Assembly (NCBI RefSeq): GCF_021117345.1
Contig: NZ_CP088261.1
Coordinates: 1,364,001 to 1,428,000 of the forward strand
Length of the DNA: 64,000 nt
Reading direction: 5' to 3'
Source: Microbacterium sp. cx-55
Lineage (GTDB): Bacteria > Actinomycetota > Actinomycetes > Actinomycetales > Microbacteriaceae
Part shown: positions 52,982 to 61,670 of the stretch, in pieces
Position numbering within the stretch: position 1 is the first letter of the stretch
Layout of the letters: each line of letters begins with the position of its first letter
The notes under the pieces: generated by a model
Databases searched by the model: none
Told to the model about the DNA's origin: nothing
The model's input: the letters and a program-made list of their open reading frames with translations, nothing else
Made by a program: the position numbers and the translations under genes

Positions 52982-53127
52982 CCTAGCGCGCCACGGCTGT
53001 GGCAGCATCCGCGACGACGACTCGATGCCGCCCCCCGATCGCCACTTTCCGGCGCGGGCGCCGAGAGTGCAACTACCTGCTGATGGAGCAAGGCGGCACG
53101 CCGCTGAGTCCGCGCGGAGGTTGTGCC
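52982..53127 (+). promoter_or_regulatory. Leader region of the MFS gene
   Basis: If transcription starts from TAGACT at 52966, the mRNA has a leader of about 150 bases. It contains a small hairpin GCCAC-GGCT-GTGGC near 52991-53004 and a short in-frame ATG at 53083 without a ribosome site. No known riboswitch class is recognisable. Confidence 0.35.
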
Positions 53128-54396
53128 TTGGCACCCGAGCAATCCACTTTGATCCACCACACCGGGTGGGGATACTTTCCCATCGCGTTCATCGCCCGGC
53201 TGCCGTTCGCGATGATGGTCGTGGGTGTTCTGACACTCGTGACCAGTGCGAGCGGTTCTGTCGCGCTCGGCGGACTCGCCTCGGCTGCAGTCGGCATCGG
53301 TGTCGTGATCGCCGGTCCGGTCATCGGTGACGCCGTCGATCACCACGGCCAGCGCACGGTGCTCGTGCCGGTCGGTCTGATCAACGGTGTGCTTCTCGCG
53401 CTGTTCCCGCTCGTCGTGCTGTCGGGGATGCCCGATGCGATGGTGCTGATCGTGGCGGGACTGATCGGGGTGACCGCGCCTCAGGCCGCCGCGATGAGTC
53501 GCAGCCGTGTGATCGCGATCATCCGTGACCGGCTGCATCCGGATACCCGCGGCCGCACATTCACGCGCGCCATGTCGTACGAGTCCGCCGCGGATGAGAC
53601 GGCGTTCGTGATCGGCCCGTTCCTCGTCGGCATCTTCGCGTCGTTCATCGCCCCCTGGGCGCCGATCGCGATCGCCGCGGCCCTGAGTTTCGTCTTCGTC
53701 ACGGCGTTCGCACTTCACCCGACCGGCGTGCTCGCGACATCGAGCGAATCCGAGACCGCGCCCCGTGCACCGTTCTCGGCCGTCCTGAGCCCGCGCGTGC
53801 TGGTGCTGGTGGGAGGCACGTTCGCCGTCGGACTGTTCTTCGGCTCGACGCTCACTTCTCTCACGGCCTTCATGGAATCCCGCGGCGCGGGCGCGGATGC
53901 GGGGCTGCTGTACGGCCTGATGGGCATCGGTTCCGCGGCCCTCGCGTTGGCCGTCGCGGTGCTGCCGGCACGTTTCGCATTGCGCTGGCGTTGGCTCGTC
54001 TTCGCCACGGTGATGGCGGTGTCGGCGTCGGCGTACGCAGCGACGGATGCGGTGTCCGGCCTCGTCGTCACGCTTCTCGTGATGGGGCTCGGCGTGGGCC
54101 CGGCGCTCGTGACGATCTTCAGCTTGGCGGGGGAGCGGAGCCCGGCGGGGCGCTCGGCCACCACGATGACGTTGCTCGCGTCGTCGTTGACGCTCGCTCA
54201 GGCCCTGTCGTCAGCCCTGGCGGGGTCGATCGCGGAGACCGTGTCGATTCCGCTCGCCCTCGCGCTTCCCGCCCTCGCGGCGCTGCTCGTGCTGGTGTTC
54301 GGGGTGCTGAATGTCGCCGTTGAGCGTCACGATGCCCGCGTCCACTACAGCGTGACGTACGCCTCGATCGTGGCGCCCGCGGGCAGCGGCTCGTAG
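53128..54396 (+). CDS. MFS efflux-type transporter
   Basis: About 422-aa major facilitator with twelve hydrophobic segments; T-R-G-R-T-F-T-R-A-M-S-Y-E-S and A-L-V-T-I-F-S-L-A-G-E-R are loop and helix motifs of drug-efflux-like MFS proteins. TTG 53128 is preferred because GGAGG (53116-53120) lies seven bases upstream and translation then begins close to the first helix; ATG 53083 would add 15 residues but has no ribosome site. The last 52 bases overlap the convergent FxLYD gene. Confidence 0.82.
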   Translation: MAPEQSTLIHHTGWGYFPIAFIARLPFAMMVVGVLTLVTSASGSVALGGLASAAVGIGVVIAGPVIGDAVDHHGQRTVLVPVGLINGVLLALFPLVVLSGMPDAMVLIVAGLIGVTAPQAAAMSRSRVIAIIRDRLHPDTRGRTFTRAMSYESAADETAFVIGPFLVGIFASFIAPWAPIAIAAALSFVFVTAFALHPTGVLATSSESETAPRAPFSAVLSPRVLVLVGGTFAVGLFFGSTLTSLTAFMESRGAGADAGLLYGLMGIGSAALALAVAVLPARFALRWRWLVFATVMAVSASAYAATDAVSGLVVTLLVMGLGVGPALVTIFSLAGERSPAGRSATTMTLLASSLTLAQALSSALAGSIAETVSIPLALALPALAALLVLVFGVLNVAVERHDARVHYSVTYASIVAPAGSGS

Positions 54397-55430
54397 AAAC
54401 TCAGTTCGAACGTCTGCTCGGCCCCGGCGGGAAGCTCGTCGACGTAGGTGCCATCGGCCGAGATCAGGGTGCCCTCCGCGTCGCGCGTGAGGACGATGAC
54501 CTGCGCGTAGAGCTGATCTCGCGGGGTGCCATTGACGACCCGGCCCGTGACGGCGGGGATCCCGTACTCGTCGGTCTGCTGCACGTCTTCGACGGTGACG
54601 ATTCCCGCCTCATCGGGTCCGAGGATCCGCGCGTCGTCCTTGTCGGGTAGCTGCAGTCGGACGTCGGTGATCGTCGCGTCGCCGGCGTCGAGGAATGATC
54701 CCACGATCGCCGTGGGGCCGGGCTGGATCGTCAGGTACTGCTCATGCGTGTCCACGACGGTGCCGCTCGCGTCGAGCCCCTCGACCAGGATGATGCTGTC
54801 TTCGAAGATCGCGTCGGGGTTGGGGTTGTCGAGCACGACGCCGTAGTTCCAGATCCCTTCGGCGAGGTTCGTGGGAGTCACGACGACCTCGCCCGCCACC
54901 AGATCGAGCCCCGCGCCGTATTCGATCGGTCCGTCGGGAACGAACTCCCCATCGTTCGGGAAACCGTCGGTGTAGGGCGCGTCATAGGGGCGGGGTGCGA
55001 ATCCGAACGGGTCGGAGACCGTGAACGCGGAACCGATGGCCACAGCGAAGATCACGCCGATGACAGCGAGCGCGCTGGCGCCCGCGGAGGTCGCGATCGC
55101 GGCGATACCGAATCCCTTGCCGCCGTGGCTGCGGCCGATGACGGCGATGAGCCCGCAGATGAAGCCGGCGAGGAGGGCGGGCACGGCGAGCACTGCCACG
55201 AGCGGGAGCGCGAGGGCGCCCACCCCCGCGAGGCAGAAGGCGACGATCGCCAGGGAGGCGGGGCGGGGGTCGCGTCCGCGCGGTTGCACGGATGACGGAG
55301 CGTACGTCGCGCTCGGAGACGGGATCAGCACGGGGGCCGCGCCGGGATACGGCTGCGTGTAGCGCTGTCCGGGACGAATCGTCGGCGGCGACGGCTCTGC
55401 TGCCTGCGGTGGGACGGATTCGTCGCTCAT
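54345..55430 (-). CDS. Membrane-anchored FxLYD-type protein
   Basis: 361 aa. A Pro-rich cytoplasmic N-terminus (about 1-55), three hydrophobic segments (about 58-145) and an extracytoplasmic region with two repeats of a roughly 85-residue beta domain (first around I-W-N-Y-G-V-V-L-D-N-P-N-P, second around A-V-T-G-R-V-V-N-G-T) fitting the FxLYD fold. The middle helices resemble DUF4190. GAGGAG precedes ATG 55430. Function unknown. Confidence 0.78.
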   Translation of the reverse strand: MSDESVPPQAAEPSPPTIRPGQRYTQPYPGAAPVLIPSPSATYAPSSVQPRGRDPRPASLAIVAFCLAGVGALALPLVAVLAVPALLAGFICGLIAVIGRSHGGKGFGIAAIATSAGASALAVIGVIFAVAIGSAFTVSDPFGFAPRPYDAPYTDGFPNDGEFVPDGPIEYGAGLDLVAGEVVVTPTNLAEGIWNYGVVLDNPNPDAIFEDSIILVEGLDASGTVVDTHEQYLTIQPGPTAIVGSFLDAGDATITDVRLQLPDKDDARILGPDEAGIVTVEDVQQTDEYGIPAVTGRVVNGTPRDQLYAQVIVLTRDAEGTLISADGTYVDELPAGAEQTFELSFYEPLPAGATIEAYVTL

Positions 55431-55515
55431 GCCGGGGCTCCTCGCCGCAGGGATCGGATGCGGGTGCTCCGAGCCTAGAACTCCGGCCGTGCCCGCGCGT
55501 GTGCGCTGTGGAGAA

Positions 55516-55521
55516 TACGCT
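55516..55521 (+). promoter_or_regulatory. -10 box (TACGCT)
   Basis: Six bases before ATG 55528. Confidence 0.5.
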
Positions 55522-55527
55522 CGAGGG

Positions 55528-55746
55528 ATGCAGATCTTCCTCGCCGTGCTCCTGCTCGTGAACGCGATCTACAACGTGGTCGTGTGGCCGCGATTCTTCC
55601 AGCGGGTCGCGAAAGATGCGCGTGCGCGTGACGCCGCCGGCAAGCGGACGGCGTTCTTCCGCGTGCACGCGGTGCTGATCGGCATCGCTCTGCTGCTCGC
55701 TGTCGTCTCTGCGGTCGCCGGCGTCTGGGCGCTCGTCACGGTCTGA
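55528..55746 (+). CDS. Small two-helix membrane protein (SCO4848-like)
   Basis: 72 aa: helices at about 3-22 and 48-70, with a basic loop [15 protein letters not shown]. Size, the W near residue 20 and the F-F-R-V-H-A segment before helix 2 recall the SCO4848 family of small actinobacterial membrane proteins. Function unknown. Leaderless start at ATG 55528. Confidence 0.7.
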   Translation: MQIFLAVLLLVNAIYNVVVWPRFFQRVAKDARARDAAGKRTAFFRVHAVLIGIALLLAVVSAVAGVWALVTV

Positions 55747-55751
55747 CGACC

Positions 55752-55757
55752 TACGAT
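55752..55757 (+). promoter_or_regulatory. -10 box (TACGAT) of trhO
   Basis: Six bases before GTG 55764. Confidence 0.5.
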
Positions 55758-55763
55758 TGGCCG

Positions 55764-56675
55764 GTGTCCGTCGCCAAGATCCTGCTGTTCTATCGCTTCG
55801 TCCCGATCGCCGATCCGGAGGCCGTGCGGTTGTGGCAGCGGGATCTCTGCGAGCTGCTCGGGCTCCGTGGCCGCATCCTCATTTCTCGCGATGGCATCAA
55901 CGGGACGGTGGGCGGTGAGCTCGACGCGGTGAAGACCTACCGCCGGAAGACGCTCCAGTACGCTCCGTTCGCGGACATGGACGTGAAGTGGTCGGAAGGC
56001 TCGGGACTCGACGACCAGGGCATGAGCCTCGACTTCCCCCGACTGTCGGTCAAGGTGCGTGACGAGATCGTCAGTTTCGGCGCTCCGGACGAGTTGACGG
56101 TCGACGCGGACGGTGTGCGCGGCGGGGGGACTCCGCTTTCTCCGGCCGAGGTCAATGCTCTCGTTGCTCGGCGGGGAGATGATGTCGTCTTCTTCGACGG
56201 GCGGAACGCCTTCGAGGCGGAGATCGGCCGGTTTCGCAATGCCGTGGTTCCGGATGTGGCCACCACTCGCGACTTCGTGGCCGAGCTCGAATCTGGGCGT
56301 TACGACCACCTGAAGAACACCCCGGTCGTCACGTACTGCACCGGCGGCGTGCGGTGCGAAGTGCTGTCGAGCCTGATGGTCGCGAGAGGGTTCCACGAGG
56401 TGTACCAGCTCGACGGCGGCATCGTGCGATACGGCGAGGCGTTCGGCAACGACGGACTGTGGGACGGATCGCTGTACGTCTTCGACGGCCGAGGCGCCGT
56501 CACGTTCGGGCCCGACGCGGAAGTCCTGGGCACGTGCGCCGGATGCGGCGCTCCCGGAGACCGCATCGGCGACTGCACGGATTCCGCTTGCCGCGTTCGG
56601 GTGGTGCTCTGCCGAGACTGCCTCGCCGGTGCCGCCGTTCCGTGCCCGGACCACGCCGCGACCGTTCCCGGGTGA
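55764..56675 (+). CDS. trhO: TrhO, oxygen-dependent tRNA uridine hydroxylase (UPF0176)
   Basis: 303-aa rhodanese-fold enzyme (YceA/TrhO) that forms 5-hydroxyuridine at tRNA position 34. N-terminal acylphosphatase-like domain with [16 protein letters not shown], rhodanese domain with catalytic cysteine in Y-C-T-G-G-V-R-C-E, and a C-terminal Cys-rich zinc-like region (C-A-G-C-G, C-R-D-C) are all present. Confidence 0.93.
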   Translation: MSVAKILLFYRFVPIADPEAVRLWQRDLCELLGLRGRILISRDGINGTVGGELDAVKTYRRKTLQYAPFADMDVKWSEGSGLDDQGMSLDFPRLSVKVRDEIVSFGAPDELTVDADGVRGGGTPLSPAEVNALVARRGDDVVFFDGRNAFEAEIGRFRNAVVPDVATTRDFVAELESGRYDHLKNTPVVTYCTGGVRCEVLSSLMVARGFHEVYQLDGGIVRYGEAFGNDGLWDGSLYVFDGRGAVTFGPDAEVLGTCAGCGAPGDRIGDCTDSACRVRVVLCRDCLAGAAVPCPDHAATVPG

Positions 56676-56717
56676 CGCGATAGCCGCTCCCGGGTGACCT
56701 CATGACCCGCCTGCCCG

Positions 56718-58091
56718 TCAGAAGGGTGGTGGGTCGTTGTCGGGTGTGAACCGCGCGGTCCCTCCGTGTCTTGTGGGTGGGGTCGTGGTGTGGGTGTGGC
56801 CGAGGGGCGTGGTCCAGTGGAGGGTTCCGCCGGGGTGTTGGGTGACGGTCCAGGGGGCGCTGTGTTTGAGGGTGTGGTGGCGTCGGCAGAGGTGGGCGAG
56901 GTTGTCGGTGCGGGTGGGGCCGCCGTGGGCGTGGGGGATGGTGTGATCGATGTCGCAGTGGATGGCGGGGGTGCGGCATCCGGGGAATCGACAGTGTTGG
57001 TCTCGGGCTTGGAGGTGTCGGGTTGTGGCGGCGGTAGGGGTGTACCGGTCGGTGGTGAGCACGGTGCCGGTGATGGGGTGGGTGAGGACCCGGTCGAATC
57101 CGGTGCTGTTTCCGAGGAGTCGGCGGGCGGTGTCGGGGTCGATGGGTGAGCGTCCGGTGAGTTCGGCGGGGTCCTCGGATACGCCGGCGGCGGTGAGGAC
57201 GGGGACCACGACCTGGATGGTCGCGCGGATCGCGCCGAGTTCTCCGGGCTGATCCCCGGTCACCGTCGGATCCGCGCCGGGAGTGCTGGTGAGGAGCATG
57301 TCGGCGACGAGGTCGGCGCGGATGTGGTCGAGGGTCCGGTCATCGGACGCGATCACCTCCTGCCGCTCGCGCTCACGTGCGCTCGCGACATCGACGCCCA
57401 CCGCAGCGCCATCCTCATCCGCGACGTGGCGGCGTGTTCGGTCGCGGACGTTCTTGATCAGGCGGCCTTGTTGGGTGAGGCGGTCGTGGATCGCGTGCGC
57501 GAGGAGGGCGGGGAGGATGACGACGAGTTCCGCCATTCCGTCCTCGAGTGGTACGACGCGAACGCCACGGCTTTCTCGGGCGTCCTGGTGGCGCTCCGTC
57601 AGGGGTCGGGGGTGAAGTTTCTCCGCCAGCATCCCGAGCAGGTGTTTCGCGCCGGCCGGGGTTTCTGCTTCGCAGACGGGGACGGCGGCCTGGTCGAATA
57701 GCTCCCGGTCCTCGCCTGCGAGGGAGAGCCCGGCGTCGACGACGGCGCGCACGTGCCCCTGGGTGATCCGGCCCGCCTCCCACGCTGTCACCGTCTCCGG
57801 GAACCCGGAAACGAGCGTGTCAGCATCGCTCATCCGGCGTTGCACGGTGCGATCAGACAGGCGGGTCGCGCAGGCGATCTCCGCCGCCACCGACCGCATC
57901 GCCATCTCGCGCTCCCGCACCGCGTTCGATCGGCTCACTCGCTCCGCGTACGCACCGGCTCGCGCGAAAGCCCGCACGGCTGCCGCCTGTGCCGTCGCCA
58001 ACGCGCGCTCCGCGGCGACCACACTGGCCACCACCGCGGCCCGTTCGGCATCCTCACCGCCAGGAATGCTCACCTCGACATTCGAACGCAT
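56718..58091 (-). CDS. DUF222/HNH endonuclease-domain protein (13E12 family type)
   Basis: 457 aa: N-terminal DUF222 helical domain (about 20-330) and a C-terminal HNH domain with C-R-F-P-G-C, H-C-D-I-D-H, N-L-A-H-L-C and R-H-H. This is the actinobacterial 13E12-repeat type, usually present in many copies per genome; activity and role are not established. ATG 58091 has TACGAT exactly six bases upstream. The 3' half uses a different codon style (many CAC, ACC and CCC repeats) from its neighbours. Confidence 0.92.
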   Translation of the reverse strand: MRSNVEVSIPGGEDAERAAVVASVVAAERALATAQAAAVRAFARAGAYAERVSRSNAVREREMAMRSVAAEIACATRLSDRTVQRRMSDADTLVSGFPETVTAWEAGRITQGHVRAVVDAGLSLAGEDRELFDQAAVPVCEAETPAGAKHLLGMLAEKLHPRPLTERHQDARESRGVRVVPLEDGMAELVVILPALLAHAIHDRLTQQGRLIKNVRDRTRRHVADEDGAAVGVDVASARERERQEVIASDDRTLDHIRADLVADMLLTSTPGADPTVTGDQPGELGAIRATIQVVVPVLTAAGVSEDPAELTGRSPIDPDTARRLLGNSTGFDRVLTHPITGTVLTTDRYTPTAATTRHLQARDQHCRFPGCRTPAIHCDIDHTIPHAHGGPTRTDNLAHLCRRHHTLKHSAPWTVTQHPGGTLHWTTPLGHTHTTTPPTRHGGTARFTPDNDPPPF

Positions 58092-58097
58092 GTTCTA

Positions 58098-58103
58098 ATC
58101 GTA
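58098..58103 (-). promoter_or_regulatory. -10 box (TACGAT) of the DUF222/HNH gene
   Basis: Six bases before ATG 58091. Confidence 0.55.
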
Positions 58104-58223
58104 GTGGACACCTCCGACATCCACACCCCCGATCACCCCCACAATCCACATCCGTGGACAACATCCCCGCACCCGCCCCTGCGGAGGACAAGTCGCCCGA
58201 CCGCGACCTGAAAGAATGGACCA

Positions 58224-58787
58224 ATGCCTCCCGCACCCGATCAGCAGCTCGATTCCTACACGCTCGCGACCGACGGCGCATGCAAGGGCAACCCGGGGCC
58301 GGCCGGGTGGGCGTGGGTCGGCGAGGACGGTCAGTGGGCGGCGGGCTCGATTCCCGAGGGCACGAACAACATCGGCGAACTGCTCGGCCTCCTGTACGCG
58401 ATCCGCGATCACCCGCACGTCACGAACCTCACGGTGCAGGCCGATTCGAAGTACGCGATCGACACCTACAGCTCATGGATGGACGGCCACGCGCGCCGGG
58501 GCTGGCTGACGAGCGCGAAGAAGCCGACCGCGAACCGCGAGATCCTCGAACAGCTCATGGAGGCCCGTGAGGAGCGCCGTGCGGCGGGACTTCCGCCGGT
58601 CATCCTCGAGCACGTCCGCGGGCACAGCGGGCATCGGCTGAACAGCTGGGCGGATGAGCGGGCCGTCCGGGCGTCGCAGCACGCGGCGAAGGGCGAGGAG
58701 CTCATCTGGACCTCCCACCGCGGGCTCGACCCGCTCGACGTGTCCGTCGACCCGCCGCGTTCCGCCGGCGACCGTCCGCGCCGCTAG
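58224..58787 (+). CDS. rnhA: Ribonuclease H family protein
   Basis: 187-aa RNase HI-type nuclease degrading RNA in RNA-DNA hybrids. The catalytic acidic residues lie in A-T-D-G-A-C-K-G-N-P-G (Asp), N-N-I-G-E-L (Glu), A-D-S-K-Y-A-I-D (Asp) and S-W-A-D-E-R-A (Asp); H-V-R-G-H-S-G-H carries the mobile His. A C-terminal tail of about 35 residues is extra. Confidence 0.93.
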   Translation: MPPAPDQQLDSYTLATDGACKGNPGPAGWAWVGEDGQWAAGSIPEGTNNIGELLGLLYAIRDHPHVTNLTVQADSKYAIDTYSSWMDGHARRGWLTSAKKPTANREILEQLMEAREERRAAGLPPVILEHVRGHSGHRLNSWADERAVRASQHAAKGEELIWTSHRGLDPLDVSVDPPRSAGDRPRR

Positions 58788-58844
58788 GCCGACACAGGCT
58801 CCCGACGCACGCCCCGCGACGCCTGAGACCTCACGGACGATCGA

Positions 58845-59810
58845 TCAGGGCGCGAGCCGCGGCACCACGCGCACCATGATGATCATTGCGACCAGCTCGA
58901 CGAGCGTCTGGGTGACCACGACGAGAGGTGCGAGCGAAAGGTCGGGGGGCAGCGCGAGAGCGAGCGGCAGGACGACGAGCGAGTTGCGGGTGACGCCGCT
59001 GAAGATCAGGGCGCGGGCGGCGCCCGCATCCGCTCGCACCACGCGAGCCGCAGCCCAGCCGAGCGCGATCATCACGACGACGAACGCGGCGTAGAGCGGC
59101 AGGAGACCCCAGAGCTCGCTCAGTCTGGCGCCGACGGCCCGCACCTGAGAGGCGACCACGACGCCGAGGGTCAGCATCATGAGCGGCACCATGAGCGAGG
59201 GCAGCCCGCTTTCGGCCCGCCGCGCCGCCGGGATGCGCGCGGCGAGCAGCTGCACGAGGATCGCCAGCCCGAGCGGGAGCGCGATCAGCACGAGGAACGC
59301 GCGGATGAACGGGGCTGCGTCGATCGTGGCGAGAGCATCCGCTCCCGCGAATGCCCACAGGTATCCGGGCAGAAGGAGGAGTTGAGCGACCATCAGGAGC
59401 GGAGCGGCGGCGAGCAGCCGGTCGCTTGCCCCACCGGCGATCCGGGTGAACACGATCACGTAGTCGACGCACGGTGTCAGAAGAACGAGAAGCACACCGA
59501 TCAGCATTGCTTGGTCGCCGGCGACGAAACGGGACAGCCCGTAGACGACGCACGGGACGACGACGAAGTTCAGGAGTCCGAGGGTGAGCAGAAACCGACG
59601 GTCGCCGAGAGCGTCACGGATGCGGCGGAACGGCACGGTCAGGAACGTGACGAAGAGCAGGGCGCCGAGCGCGGGCTCGATGGCGACCTCGAGCGCCGCG
59701 CTCGCGGGAATAGTGATCCCGACGCCCGCGCCCAGGGCGATCGCGAGGAGATACAGCGCGACCTGGTGACGCTCCGCGACGTCGGAGTACGCGCCTCTCC
59801 GGTCTGCCAC
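58845..59810 (-). CDS. BASS/ACR3-like permease
   Basis: 321-aa transporter with ten hydrophobic helices, related to arsenite permease ACR3 and bile-acid symporters. The ACR3-type cysteine is present in L-T-P-C-V-D-Y-V-I-V-F-T-R, but the second ACR3 signature (FTAASNNFE type) is replaced by F-S-G-V-T-R-N-S-L-V-V-L-P. Arsenic export is therefore uncertain, and no arsR or arsC is nearby. GTG 59810 is seven bases after TAGTGT. Confidence 0.85.
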   Translation of the reverse strand: MADRRGAYSDVAERHQVALYLLAIALGAGVGITIPASAALEVAIEPALGALLFVTFLTVPFRRIRDALGDRRFLLTLGLLNFVVVPCVVYGLSRFVAGDQAMLIGVLLVLLTPCVDYVIVFTRIAGGASDRLLAAAPLLMVAQLLLLPGYLWAFAGADALATIDAAPFIRAFLVLIALPLGLAILVQLLAARIPAARRAESGLPSLMVPLMMLTLGVVVASQVRAVGARLSELWGLLPLYAAFVVVMIALGWAAARVVRADAGAARALIFSGVTRNSLVVLPLALALPPDLSLAPLVVVTQTLVELVAMIIMVRVVPRLAP

Positions 59811-59817
59811 GCCCTCG

Positions 59818-59823
59818 ACACTA
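59818..59823 (-). promoter_or_regulatory. -10 box (TAGTGT) of the BASS/ACR3-like gene
   Basis: Seven bases before GTG 59810, in the 60-bp divergent gap with the dehydrogenase gene. Confidence 0.45.
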
Positions 59824-59858
59824 TCCGGACCCGCGGGCGTTCTTCCTCGCGCGCTGCG

Positions 59859-59864
59859 TAGGCT
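59859..59864 (+). promoter_or_regulatory. -10 box (TAGGCT) of the alcohol dehydrogenase gene
   Basis: Six bases before ATG 59871. Confidence 0.55.
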
Positions 59865-59870
59865 GGATGC

Positions 59871-60920
59871 ATGCTCGCCACCGTCATCCACGCCGCCCGT
59901 GACATCCGCGTCGAAGAGGTTCCCGACCCGCAGCTCTCCACCGGACGCGACGCCATCGTGCGCGTCGTCGCCGCGTGTGTCTGCGGTTCCGACCTCTGGC
60001 CGTACCGGGGCGTCACCGCGACGGACCGACCGCACCGCATCGGTCACGAGTTCGTCGGGATCGTCGAGAGCGTGGGGGACGACGTGCAGAACGTCGCGCC
60101 CGGCGATTTCGTCATCGCCCCGTTCTACGTGTGCGACGGAACGTGCGCGAACTGCCGCAACGGTGTCAGCACCTCGTGCCTCAGCGGCGGATGGTGGGGC
60201 GGCGACGTGCACGACGACGGTTTCGCCGACGGCGGCCAGGGCCAGTTCGTTCGTGTTCCGCTCGCCGACGGCACCCTCGCAGTGGTTCCGGGGCCGATCG
60301 GCGACGAGGAGATCCCCGGCCTGCTGACTCTGAGCGATGTCATGGGTACCGGGCACCACGCGGCGCTGTCGTCGGGTGTGCAGCCCGGTGACAGCGTCGC
60401 CGTCGTGGGGGACGGCGCGGTGGGGCTCTGCGCCATCATCGCCGCCAAGCGGTTGGGTGCGACGACGATCATCGCGATGTCCCGGCATCCGGAACGTCAG
60501 GCGCTCGCCCGCGAGTTCGGCGCGACGCACATCGTCGCGGAGCGTGGTGACGAGGGTGTCGAGAGGGTGCGCGAGCTCACCGACGGCATCGGTGCCGACC
60601 GCGTGCTCGAGTGCGTCGGCACGAAGGAGTCGATGGATCAGGCGCTCCGTTCGGCGCGTCCGGGCGGGATGGTCGGATACGTGGGCGTGCCGAACGGCGG
60701 CCCCGAACTTCCGATCGGTCGGATGTTCGGGTCGAACGTCGGCGTCAACGGTGGCGTCGCGCCGGTGCGCGGCTACATCGAGGAACTTCTGCCGGACGTC
60801 CGTTCCGGCGCCATCCGTCCGGGTCTGGTCTTCGACCTGGAGCTTCCGCTGACGGAGGCGGCCGAGGCGTACGCCGCGATGGACGAGCGTCGGGCGACGA
60901 AGGTCCTGCTCCGTCCCTAG
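59871..60920 (+). CDS. Zinc-dependent medium-chain alcohol dehydrogenase
   Basis: 349-aa MDR enzyme. Catalytic zinc ligands C-G-S-D-L (about 38) and I-G-H-E-F (about 63); structural zinc loop C-D-G-T-C-A-N-C-R-N-G-V-S-T-S-C; NAD(P) fold V-V-G-D-G-A-V-G. Glutathione-independent formaldehyde/threonine-type relatives share this layout; substrate unknown. Confidence 0.92.
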   Translation: MLATVIHAARDIRVEEVPDPQLSTGRDAIVRVVAACVCGSDLWPYRGVTATDRPHRIGHEFVGIVESVGDDVQNVAPGDFVIAPFYVCDGTCANCRNGVSTSCLSGGWWGGDVHDDGFADGGQGQFVRVPLADGTLAVVPGPIGDEEIPGLLTLSDVMGTGHHAALSSGVQPGDSVAVVGDGAVGLCAIIAAKRLGATTIIAMSRHPERQALAREFGATHIVAERGDEGVERVRELTDGIGADRVLECVGTKESMDQALRSARPGGMVGYVGVPNGGPELPIGRMFGSNVGVNGGVAPVRGYIEELLPDVRSGAIRPGLVFDLELPLTEAAEAYAAMDERRATKVLLRP

Positions 60921-60930
60921 AGCGCGAGCC

Positions 60931-61470
60931 TCAGGGTGTGACGGACTCTGACGGCGCGTCGTCGATCGGTGGCGCGGGCAGGGGCGCTGGTGCTTGCTCG
61001 GACGGGAGTCCTTCGTCGTCGCCCGGCTCTTCGCCCGGGATCGGCGGGGTCGGCGTCGTGCTCGGACCGGGGGTGGGGGTCGATGTCGGCGGCTTCGGCG
61101 TCGGCGTCGGATCGGGTGTGGGAGTAGGTGCGACCGGCTGCTCGGGAGCCGGGGCGGGCACTGGCGCCGGGGCGGGCACCGGGTCGGAGCTGACGAACGG
61201 CTTCCACGGTTCGCTCACGGAGCGTCGGAATGTCGTCGGAGGTGCGGTGGGGTCGACTTCGCGCACCTGCAGCGGCGGCTCAACGCCGATCGCCGCTTCC
61301 ATCTCGTCGGGGGAGTCGGCCTCGGTGACACTCAGGATCTCGGCTGCTTGGGCCGTGCGGCCGCTCGCGGACTCGTCGGACACGTTCAGCGCGATCGAGG
61401 TGACGGCGGTCACGGCGAGGGCGCCCGCGCATGCGGCAGCGACGATGACAACGCGGGTGTGTGCGCGCAC
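60931..61470 (-). CDS. Membrane-anchored proline-rich protein
   Basis: 179 aa: one N-terminal hydrophobic helix (about 8-28), a short acidic domain (about 45-95, ending S-E-P-W-K-P-F) and a Pro/Thr/Ala tail of about 75 residues containing T-P-T-P-D-P-T-P-T-P-K-P and P-A-P-A-P-V-P-A-P-A-P. GTG 61470 has GAGGAG just upstream. The tail resembles cell-wall-spanning linkers. Function unknown. Confidence 0.65.
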   Translation of the reverse strand: MRAHTRVVIVAAACAGALAVTAVTSIALNVSDESASGRTAQAAEILSVTEADSPDEMEAAIGVEPPLQVREVDPTAPPTTFRRSVSEPWKPFVSSDPVPAPAPVPAPAPEQPVAPTPTPDPTPTPKPPTSTPTPGPSTTPTPPIPGEEPGDDEGLPSEQAPAPLPAPPIDDAPSESVTP

Positions 61471-61542
61471 GTAGCTCCTCTCGCCGCACCGAGAATCACG
61501 GGAAGTCACTCGGTGGAAAGTGTCGGGGTGGCTTCCATATTC

Positions 61543-61600
61543 ACGTGCTCCACAGCGCGAGTCAATGCGAGCGCGCCGGGATTATGTCCGGAGAGCACGT
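61543..61600. other. Gene-free stretch with inverted repeat
   Basis: ACGTGCTC (61543-61550) and GAGCACGT (61593-61600) are inverted copies in the 200-bp gap between the Pro-rich gene start and the YidC stop; GC is lower than around it. No gene or known RNA is recognised here. Confidence 0.3.
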
Positions 61601-61670
61601 TAAACCCCAGTTCATGAGCACGATCTGAAAAACCAGGGCGGATGCGGGATCCGACGGTGGTCCGGCCGTG

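Noticed and set aside
52982..53127. Riboswitch in the MFS leader
   Set aside because: No consensus of a known class is visible; only a small hairpin could be identified by eye.
50522..54396. Small biosynthetic cluster (SDR-like protein, FMO-like protein, flavin reductase, MFS)
   Set aside because: Separate promoters and terminators, no core biosynthetic enzyme and no regulator; more likely unrelated neighbours.
56718..58091. Homing endonuclease or active mobile element
   Set aside because: No intron, intein or terminal inverted repeats; the DUF222/HNH family is widespread and its mobility is unproven.
61543..61670. Small RNA or short gene in the YidC/Pro-rich gap
   Set aside because: Only an 8-bp inverted repeat and a four-codon frame are present; no promoter-terminator pair could be paired with it.
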